Shown here: in pieces, positions 48,540 through 57,116 of the stretch
Layout of the letters: each line of letters begins with the position of its first letter
Position numbering within the stretch: the first letter of the stretch is position 1
Assembly: GCF_036370855.1 (NCBI RefSeq)
Contig: NC_088102.1
Coordinates: 69,015,601-69,079,600 of the forward strand
Direction of reading: 5' to 3'
Length of the DNA stretch: 64,000 bases
Source: Dromaius novaehollandiae
Lineage: Eukaryota > Chordata > Aves > Casuariiformes > Dromaiidae
Position numbers and translations under genes: made by a program
Notes under the pieces: generated by a model
What the model was told of the DNA's origin: nothing
Databases searched by the model: none
Seen by the model: only the letters and a program-made list of their open reading frames with translations

Positions 48540-49242
48540 GTTAAATTTCAAATAGAGAAGCGGCCGGTGACCAACGGCCGCCGCGAGGCACCGCGCGCCC
48601 CCAACGGCCCCGGGCGCCGCCAGCGCCCCCTCCCCCCCACCCCCCCCCGCGCCGCCTACGTGCGCCCCGACACTGCCCTGATGGCACGGCCCCGGCGGAC
48701 CGTACCACCGCCCGCGCGGGGGGGGTCCCGCGGGGAGGGGCGGCCAACGGCCGGCCGCGCGAGGCCAGGCGGGGAGGGAAGCGGGGGGGGTGGGAGGGGG
48801 CCGCGGCGCAGGCTGAGCGGGGAGAGGGGCGGGGTGGGGGGGGCGGGCGGGCGGCGGTTCAACAGGTACAAATGGTTCCTCCCCGCAGCACGGACGTGCA
48901 GAAGCGAACGCGCCGCGCCCGCCGCGGCCGCGGGCGGCGGGGGGGAAGGGGCGGGCGGCGCCGGCCGCGCCACCGCCCGCCCCGCCGCCGCCGCCGCCGC
49001 CGCGGCGGGGCGGGGCCGGCGGAGGTGGGGCGGGGCGGGGCCGGCGCGGCCATTGGGCGGCGCGGCGCGGGGGCGGGGCCGGCGGGCGGGCGGGCGGCGC
49101 GGCCATTGGCGGGCGGCCCGCGGGGGGCGGGGCGGGGGGCCAGGGCGCGCGGCGTGGGCCGGGCCGCGGCAGAGCGAGAAGTTGGCGGCGGCGGCGGCAG
49201 CGGGGGGGGGGGAGCGCGGAGCTGCGCGGCGGCGGAGCGCAG
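48540..49242 (+). promoter_or_regulatory. miR-210 host-gene promoter (CpG island) with HREs, NF-Y and SP1 sites
   Basis: Extremely GC-rich, with many GGGCGG boxes. Two inverted CCAAT boxes (ATTGG at 49052-49056 and 49105-49109) are each followed by GGCGG. HIF cores: TACGTGCG at 48657-48664 and GACGTG at 48893-48898. A strong plus-strand donor (GCGCAG/GTGAGC) at 49242/49243 ends the inferred first exon. Mammalian MIR210HG is likewise divergent from PHRF1 and HIF-induced. The start site itself is inferred to lie at about 49.12-49.2 kb. Confidence 0.6.
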
Positions 49243-49250
49243 GTGAGCGC

Positions 49251-49299
49251 CGGGACGGGACGGGACGGGACGGGACGGGACGGGACGGGACGGGACGGG
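49251..49299. repeat. (CGGGA)n pentanucleotide microsatellite
   Basis: Nine perfect CGGGA units plus a partial one, beginning eight bases after the host-gene splice donor and about 140 bases before the miR-210 hairpin. Confidence 0.95.
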
Positions 49300-49440
49300 G
49301 CAGGGCAGCCCCCGTGCGGCAAGAGGGAGCCCGCCCTGGGGATGGGGCTGCGGGCGGGGGAAGCCGTCGGGGCGCCCCGCCGGCACCGAGCGCCCCCCGC
49401 GACACCGGCCCCCGCTGCCCGGCGCCGCCGTCGCCCTCCA

Positions 49441-49519
49441 GGAGCAGGTGAGCCACTGACTAACGCACATTGTGCTCTCGGCGACCCCACTGTGCGTGTG
49501 ACAGCGGCTAACCTGCTCC
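49441..49519 (+). ncRNA. MIR210: miR-210 precursor hairpin
   Basis: The hypoxia-induced microRNA that targets ISCU, EFNA3 and other mRNAs in vertebrates. The 3p arm (49490-49511) begins CTGTGCGTGTGACAGCGGCT, identical to human miR-210-3p over those 20 bases. The 5p arm (49451-49472) begins AGCCACTGACTAACGCACAT, resembling the fish-type 5p arm rather than the human one. The lower stem is a perfect 9-bp pairing of GGAGCAGGT (49441-49449) with ACCTGCTCC (49511-49519), extended by AGCC/GGCT. The loop is GTGCTCTCGGCGACCCCA. It lies between RASSF7 and PHRF1, exactly as in mammals and in the same relative orientation. Confidence 0.97.
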
Positions 49520-49551
49520 TCGGACACCGCTGTGCGGCCCCCGCCGCCCCG

Positions 49552-49621
49552 CAACGGCCGCCAACGGTCGCGCGCGCCCGCCGCAACGGCCGCCAACGGT
49601 CGCGCGCGTGCGCCTCAACGG
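49552..49621. repeat. 32-bp tandem repeat carrying five CAACGG motifs
   Basis: CAACGG at 49552, 49562, 49584, 49594 and 49616, with spacing 10, 22, 10, 22. This is about 2.2 copies of a 32-bp unit (CAACGGCCGC, then CAACGGTCGCGCGCG). CAACGG fits the MYB consensus YAACNG. It starts 33 bases after the miR-210 stem. Confidence 0.85.
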
Positions 49622-51441
49622 CCCTCGCCTCGACGGACCTCGCCTCGCCTGGCCCGGCCGGGGCCGCCACCGGGCCTGGCCGCCCCATCGGGGCGCGGAG
49701 TCCTGCACGTCGCCGTCGCCGCCGGGCCCGCGGGCGCCGCCGGAGCCGTGAGGGCGGTAAGGGCTGCGCGAAGGAGAGCGCGTTCATTGCCTCCCCCCCC
49801 CAAACCCCTGCTCTTCTCCAAAGTAAATAAACGCTAATGGTCGCTGTACCAAACTAAGAGGCGCTTTATCCCCGCGCTGACGTCCTGATACCCAGTCAGT
49901 GACTAACTGAACTGCCATTGCCAAGGGTGTGTTAATAGGAGAAACCATGCCTGGTATTGCCCGGGATGAGTCACCTTTAAAGAGAGACTCCACGAGCTGT
50001 TGAACCAAAAGCAGAACCCAGCTTCACTTTCCGTTTCTGTTGACGTTTTGCCTCCCTCCTTACCGCTCACCTTTGCTGGCTGCTTCTCTGCTTCTTACAT
50101 CGGGGCTCTCTCTCGGCTCTGGTCCCGGGCGGGCGCCAGCAGAAGCAGATCCGTGCAGGATCGTGCCGTGATGTGACATGGGGGACTGTGACTTCAGACA
50201 AGCAGGAAGGCGAGCGAGCGGAGCAGGGACTCCTCCAGCTGTGCGGGGCAGCTGTCACCAGAAGCGGAGGAAGTGATGAAGCAAACTGCTTCTCGTACAG
50301 CGTACTCGCTTCTGATTTTGTGCCGCTAAAGGAGCTGGGTAGTTGAAAAGCATCTTGTTACAGCGTGGCACAGCTTTACCCCCTGCTTCAGCTAATAGTA
50401 ACCAGCTAGGCTTTGCAACGGCCCTCCAAGGCTTTCTGAAACGGCCTGGGTGTTCTCTGGCTTGCTTGGGCTGCTCAGGCGTTACCGTGGACCGTTGTAC
50501 GGGCTTAATCTCATGAATGAATCAAAGGGCTCTTCTCAGTAAGCAGTCAAGTCAGAGAGGCTGAGCAACACCCTCTACAGATAAACCCTCACAGAAATGT
50601 TTCCCTTGTCCCCCGTGCGCTGCCTGCGCCTGTTTGATGTTTTCCTGTTGGGTCCCAGAGGAACATCTGCTCTCCAGAAAGGAAAATCAATTCCTTCTGT
50701 GCCCTGAGCAGCCTAGGTGAGTCCAGGATGCTCAAACAGACTAGAAAGGGAGGAAAACTGCTGGAACTTGTGAAAGCTGCTTTCACGGTTGCTCAATAGC
50801 TAAGGGGGTCCTGTCTGAGGGATGGAAAACAAGTTGTGAGCCTTCCCAATCCTAGAAGGCTTTCCTCTTCCCTGGCTACACCTCCAGCCTATTTCTGCTG
50901 CTAATCTCCAAGCGGGCAGGAGCTCTGGTGTAGCTGTATGGAAAGCAGGGAGAGGGGGAAACCTGGTGCAGAAATACTAGTACCTGTATATTAGCATGTC
51001 TGTATTAATGCTGTATCTGCAGGTTGAAACTTCAGCCCTACAGTACCATACTACCTTGTTCCACGGGTAACTGCACATAACAAACCTGTACCTGACAATG
51101 AAGGCGCTCTGTTTCTCTTGAAAGAAATAGCACTGCATTTGGTACTGTGCTGCCTGATGGTTAACCCCTGGCAGAAATGTCTCCATAGATGTCCTGGTTG
51201 CTCTGGCAAGATTTGTCCCCGTCCCCATCAGGCAGCAGCACTGTGGTATAAAAACTTCCCGCTGCCTATGGAACCATCCTGTACAGTTCCAGTAAGGCAA
51301 GGCATTGAAATGAAATTTGTTTGTTATTTCTTTCCTGTATCTCTCTCCCGTTAGCAGGGGAAGCATACGGCCGAATTCCTGTTTTAACATTCTTGTGGTA
51401 TGATTCAAGACTAACCTGCTGTGCTGTCAACTGAAATCTTC

Positions 51442-51447
51442 AATAAA
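51442..51447 (+). terminator. Poly(A) signal, likely end of miR-210 host transcript
   Basis: AATAAA in TTCAATAAATACTGC, with a downstream GT-rich element (GCGTTTGGGTGTTC) about 20 bases on. Confidence 0.55.
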
Positions 51448-51465
51448 TACTGCAAAACCAGCGTT

Positions 51466-54400
51466 TGGGTGTTCATTACTGTAACTCAGGGTTCAGCAAA
51501 GAGCTGGGCGGGTCCATAAGGTGTGCTTAAGTTACCCCAAGCGGCTGAAGAGGAAGGCTGTACCCTCCCAGTGACATTTCTGATGTGTATGGCATACAGC
51601 GTCGATGCCATCTCTTATTTTGTCTCTAGAGCCAGTCGAGGGTGGCTTGAAAAGGAGGGGGGACGGTAACCGTGCTACCTGGTCATCTCTCAGGCCGACA
51701 CACCGGTGCTGCTGCTCTGCTGCCCTAGGGCTGGGGAAAAGCCCTTGCTAAATGAGCCTGCTGAACCGTAGCTGCTCTGCAGAGCGCTCCCGAGACACGG
51801 GAGGATACTCCAGGGCTAAGATGCCCCTTCGTTTACGCGTTCAGCTTTTTCAGTAGCTCCTTAACAGATTCTGTAAGCTGATACCTACCACTCGGGTGCT
51901 AAAAGCTCTTGCTGAGAACTGGTGCTGTAAGATTTTGAGGAGGGGCAGAGGGTGCCTGACAGGAGGGGAAGATGCTGGAAGTTAGGCAGGTTCAGCTGAA
52001 AGGATTCTCTGCGCTCTCAAAAAGATTTTGGTCTTTTATTTCAGTGCTTCATCAAGGGAGCGAGCAGCCTTAACTGCACTCGGACACGCGTATCCCGCTC
52101 TGTTTATAACATGGGCCAATTGCAAATCCTGAGCTGTGAGCCTCGCCGAAGGAGAAAGCTAGCCTGTTAGGAACAGGGCTACATAAATTGTTCAAGAGTC
52201 GGAGGAAGTCAGTTAGTTAAATGCAAGCGGGGACTTATATAATACATCTTTAAAAAAAAAAATCTGCTGGCAGGAGGTTCCATTGGGAAAGAAACTTGCT
52301 CATCCATAAACAACAAAATTTCCCGACCTCCTCTAGTGCTTTGTGATTTTTTTTTTTCCAGGGCAAGGTAGAGCGTTGTTGGTCTTCACCATGATGGGGG
52401 AGAGAGACACAGAAAGGAAAAAAATCACCATTATGAGAGCAGACAATGCTTCCCTGCGCGGACACGCAGATGCGCGTGCATGCCGACTCGGATATCGTCT
52501 CTCCCCCGGCTGCGGGGAGCTGCCCTTCTGGGATGCGTGCACCCAGGAGCGATAAAGCAGCGCATCTGTACAGCACTCGGAGACCAACAGGCATTTTCTC
52601 CTCTACTTGTTCACACCTTTTCTTACGTAACTGGTGCTGAAGCGTGTGCTTTAAAAGCTTTAAAAAGCCAAAGCCAGGGGCTGGGAGTAAGCACAAATGC
52701 TTCCAGCACTCTAGATTAAAACAAAGCAAAACAAAACCCACCATCCAAATAAGAAAGAACCGATGCAAACACAACTACCAGGAGGAAGCGTTTCGGGTAT
52801 TTGCAGCTGTGTTACCCTCCCGAAACCATACTGGCCCAGTGTGGTGTTGGTACCCTAAATAACAGCAGCTGAGAGCGCGGGGGGGGGGACGCCTGGCATA
52901 ACGAGCGGACACAACGTGGGGTAGACGGCCAAGAAACCGGGAGTGAGTTTCGTTCACGCATTGTTATTGGAAACAACCCCGGGGAGGCCGGCAGTGCGGG
53001 AAGCGGACAGCTGCCCAAACGGAGCGGCCACGTACCGCGGCCCGGTGGTGAGGGCCGGGAAGCGGGAGGGCCCCAGCAGGTAAAGCTTGCGCCCCAATAA
53101 ACCCTGCGCTTTCCGTGGGGGGAAGCGATCCCGGGAGGTGCAGCGACCTGGGGCAGTGCTGGCTGCCGTCGCGGGGGGAACAGCCCGGCGATGAATTCAC
53201 GCAGCCGCCAGCGCGGGGAAGCGGGACGCCCTCCTGCGCGGGGGGAACCCGAGCCCCGACGCCGCGGGAGCATCCCCGCGCTGGGGCGAGCCGGCGCGCC
53301 CAGGCCACCATATACGCTTGGATCGGTGCCTCGCTCACCACCGCACGGCTAGGACGCCTCGTACGCTGGGGTTTGGGTTTAAGAAAAACTCTGCTGGCTT
53401 TGTTTTAATCTCGTAACAATGAGTAATTTCTTCCTACCGCTCTGTAGTGGCCTAGAAAAGGACAGCATCATCTCCACTGTAGCAAGAAGGCTTCTCCCAG
53501 GGCATAAAATTTTAATTAGGAACAATCGTGCAGCCTTGAAATGGGAATTGCAAGCAGCAAAAGTCAAATCATCAATAAAATATTCAATGGCAGAAATGCA
53601 TTATTGACACGGCCTCGCGAGCAGCTAAAAGCGGAGGGGCAGAGCGCTGCGGCCGGCGAGCCAGCACACGGCGGGTCCCGAGCCCGGGGAGCGGGGCCGC
53701 CCCCGAAGCGCGGCATTAATATAGGTCACGGCAGCTCGGCAGCGCGGCGTGGCCCTGCCGCCGGGTGCGGTGTCCCCGCTAGCCGGCCGTGCCCCGCTGC
53801 GCGCGGTGCCATCGTGGGGCAGGAGGAGAGGCATTAATCAAAGTCATTTATTACCTTATTAAACTCAACTGCCTTTGCAGCTGCCGGACGACGTTTTATA
53901 GAAAACCCCACAAATTAAAAACAAAACAAACCCAGAAAACGCCGCTGGCAGGAGGCGAGGCGTCTGACACGGCGAGCTGGCAGCGCTGTTTTGCCCTTTG
54001 CGCCGGCGCTGGTTTCCCACACACAGCCCCATTGTTAGAGCCGCACAATAGGAAACGTCGCGCTCGCCAGCGCGAGCCCCGCGCGGCCGCCCCGGCGACC
54101 CGGCCGCGGTGCCCGGGGCTGAGCGGGCCCTGCGCTGGTGGGTTGGGGGGGACGCCAGCCCCCGCGCCGACCCGGCCAAGAGACGCTCTGCTTCCCGGCC
54201 CCGCCGGCCGGCGGGGGGTTCCCGCGGGCGCCCGGGACAGGGGATGATCTTGCAGTAGCAGCAAAACGCAGGGTCAGCACGGGGAGCGGAGGCCGGCGGG
54301 ACGCCCCAGCCGCGGGGAAACGCACGGGGACAGCGGGGCCGGGGGCTTTCTGCACTTCACAAGTCGCCACGCACCAGCCCTGGACGCTTCACGCGGGCAC

Positions 54401-56290
54401 CCAATGCCCAGCCTACCTGCGGGGTCCCCTCCTCTGCGACAGCCGCGGCACCAAAGCAAGCGTGTTCACCCCCAAAGGAGAAGGATATGGGCGCTTGCAG
54501 AGCAGCCAGAGCCTCGAACAAGCCCCAGGTGAGGGCAGGAAGGACAACCCCCGCCTCAGGGCTGCAGATTGAGCCCAGCTGCCCCCAGCGAGCCCTCCCC
54601 GTGGCCGTCGGGGCTCCAAGCCAAAGGCCAGCTGAGCGCGGGGGTCTCATCCCACGACTTCTCACATCAGGGCTGCACGCACCAAGTCTCTTCAGCCGCT
54701 CAGGAAAGCTCTGGGGTTGGTTCAGCCTGGGGAAACAGAAAGAGAGACCCAGCAAAACCCCTCGCGTCGCAGATAGCCTCCCAGCACGGTGCCTGAGCGG
54801 CCCCGGCTCACGTGCACCCAGCTAGAGGAGGAAATCTTTATTTTGTTACTGGGAAACTTCCCTTTTCTGCTTTCACCACACCCAGGAGTCCCCTTGCAGC
54901 TCCGCTGAGAGCATCTTCCCTTCCCCTTGTGGACAGGACCATTTCCTGGGAAAATGGGACGTTTTCCCACAGGCAGCAGCTTCCTCCCAACTTAGCAAAG
55001 GAGGTTTCGGAGATGCAACGAGCGGGTCCAACCCCAGGGCATGAAAACCCCGAAACGATGAACATTTTAATTCCTGTTTATTTTGCACAAGGCAAAATTT
55101 AGAAATGTGGCCCCAGAATTAAAGCCCCCCCCTTTTCACCCGCATAGGCAAGTTCTTCCGAATACACGGAGAACTTAGCCCAAAATCTGAACAGCCTGGG
55201 GATGTTTGGGGAGGATTAAGGGATTCCAGTGGTGGCTGAGGCCATGGAGCTGCTCGCTGCCACCCCGGTGTCTCAGGGAGCCGTGAGGCCCCAAGGTTGG
55301 GGGACCCGGCAGCGTCACCGCATGCTGCGGGCAGAAAACGCTGCTGACCTGTCTGCAAGTCAAGATTGCACTCAATTTGGGGGTTTCTGTGTTTTTTAAG
55401 CTGTTTCCAAGATAGACCTGGCTCCTCCTTATAGAAGTGCACGTGGGGGAAACAGTCTTGTTGTTCCCTTTCCGGAGGAAAAATCTGGCCGTTTCCAAGG
55501 CAAGCGGCTTTCCCGAATCTCAGGGTTTTCCCCCCGCCAGCAGCACTGAAACGCTCTTTGCCACCTCCATCGCCCTCCGATTCCCGCGTCGAGGTGGGGG
55601 CCTGGCCCGGCAAACGCGGGCGATAGCTGCGCTGGCTGCAGGGGAGGGACTGCTCCGCGCGGCTGCACGGAGGGGGAGTATTTTTAGCGCGTTTTCCCTA
55701 GGATACGTTTCTATGCAGGCAGCAGCGCCGCACACCCGCGCGGGCCCCGCTGCGTCCCCTTCTCGTCACCCACGTGAATATTTCAGCCGCCCGCAAGCGG
55801 CCACGGCACGTACGATTTCCCCCCCGTACCTGCCTGGAGCTGCAGCCGAGCACCGTCCTCGCCTCGGCCTGTCCTAAAATGCTCCGGGCTGCAGCTCTGC
55901 ATTATTAAAAAGCTGCCAGGTTTCATCCCCGAGACGGCCGCCGCCTCGGCGCGGATGAGCCTCACCTGCTCCGTGCAAAGTGCTTCGCCATCAAAGAAAA
56001 AAAAAAAAAGCGCCACGCACGTAACAGTCGCTTGGTCATAAAATACTTAAAGCTTCAACCTGCCGCGCGGGCAAATGCAAAGAGACAGCTTGGAAACGGT
56101 AAAAAGCCGTCTCGCAGGAGGCACAGGGCCCCGGCGTGCTGGCCCCGCCGGCAGACGGAGGAGCTGGCGGCTGCGGATCTCTCCCCCGACGGGCGAGAGC
56201 ATCCCCAAAACCGCCCGGGCGCGGGGCGACGCGGCCTCGGCGGACACGCGGATCACACCCGGCCCCCCGGCACGCGCACGCCTCGCACGA
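51466..56290. other. Intergenic region between miR-210 host and RASSF7
   Basis: No supported coding exon on either strand; the long frames are GC-driven. At 53415-53610 and 53715-53890 AT-rich, motif-dense sequence (CAATAAAATATTC, ATTAATATAGGTCACG, GCATTAATCAAAGTCATTT) interrupts GC-rich DNA and could be regulatory. Ordinary short homopolymers otherwise. Confidence 0.45.
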
Positions 56291-56304
56291 CCCCGTTTCA
56301 AAGC

Positions 56305-56310
56305 TTTATT
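56305..56310 (-). terminator. Distal poly(A) signal of RASSF7
   Basis: TTTATT on plus, AATAAA on minus (TTCGAATAAAGCTTTG), about 810 bases past the stop codon. Confidence 0.45.
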
Positions 56311-57061
56311 CGAAACCACGGAAAGCGTCTTACAGCCAACACGGCATCCTGGCCACGTTTTTTTTTTTTGCATACGACATACAGGAGACGCGGGAAACGG
56401 AGACGTCGGACTCCGGGACCGCCCGGACAAGCCTGTCCCCTTCCCGGCCCCCCCTTGGCTTTGCCGTTAAAATATGGTACAGCCTGTTGGGACAGATGAA
56501 CGAAACCGTACTGGCCATAAAGGAAAAAAGTCCAGAGGGAAACGCTGCCCAGAGCGTTTCTAGCCCCGCTCTCCCTCCAGCAACGGGCCGCCGGAAAGAG
56601 AGCTCGCGCTGCAGTTCGGATGAAGGAAAAATCCTTAAAAAGTAAGTAGACTTCAGAAAAACACCTCTCCCACGGCGCCGCCCCTTCCTTGGGCCGGAGA
56701 GGCTGGGGAAAAGGCTCCCGGTGCCCTCGCCGAGCGCGGTCGTCTCCCGCGAGGAAGCAGCCGCTCGTCGCCTACCCCGGGCGCTTTCCGTCTCTCTGCC
56801 CCTCCGCTCAGCGAGGGGACGTCGCTCCGGCTCCGCCGTCCCGGCAGCTCCTCGAAACCCGTCAGGGAAGGCGAGGGGGAACGTAGAAAGCGCTTTATAA
56901 AAATAGAAGGGGTCTGTTTTCGTCCACGGGGGAGGAAGGTTGCTCCGGCTGCTTGGTTTTTGTTTTCTTCCGCAGTCTGTAAAAATCCTCTGTCCGGCCA
57001 TCCGCATCCATTCGTGATACAAAGCAGTAAAAAATATATAGATCTGTACGTGGAATACGGT

Positions 57062-57067
57062 TTTATT
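57062..57067 (-). terminator. Proximal poly(A) signal of RASSF7
   Basis: AATAAA on the minus strand, 50 bases beyond the TAG stop. A second AATAAA at 56310-56305 would give a 3' UTR of about 800 bases. Confidence 0.6.
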
Positions 57068-57116
57068 TATAGAGTTACGCTCGCGGGGCAATCGCTGCTC
57101 CGCCGGCCGGGCCCTT

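Larger units (their letters stand above)
49130..51465 (+). ncRNA. MIR210HG: Inferred long non-coding host transcript of miR-210
   Basis: First exon ends at 49242 (GCGCAG/GTGAGC), and the miR-210 hairpin follows about 200 bases into the intron. A plausible last exon begins after a pyrimidine-rich acceptor (CTCTCTCCCGTTAGCAG, about 51357) and ends near an AATAAA at 51442-51447 followed by a GT-rich stretch. Another AATAAA at 49826-49831 could end a short unspliced form. Internal reading frames lack conserved-protein character. Position and strand match mammalian MIR210HG; exon structure is inferred without transcript data. Confidence 0.5.

Noticed and set aside
48531-49787. Minus-strand open frame of 418 codons (and overlapping plus-strand frames) in the CpG island
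   Set aside because: Pro/Arg/Ala-rich low-complexity translation of extreme-GC promoter DNA, overlapping the miR-210 hairpin.
50977-51408. Minus-strand 143-codon frame
   Set aside because: No family resemblance; it overlaps the inferred last exon of the miR-210 host transcript and looks like chance.
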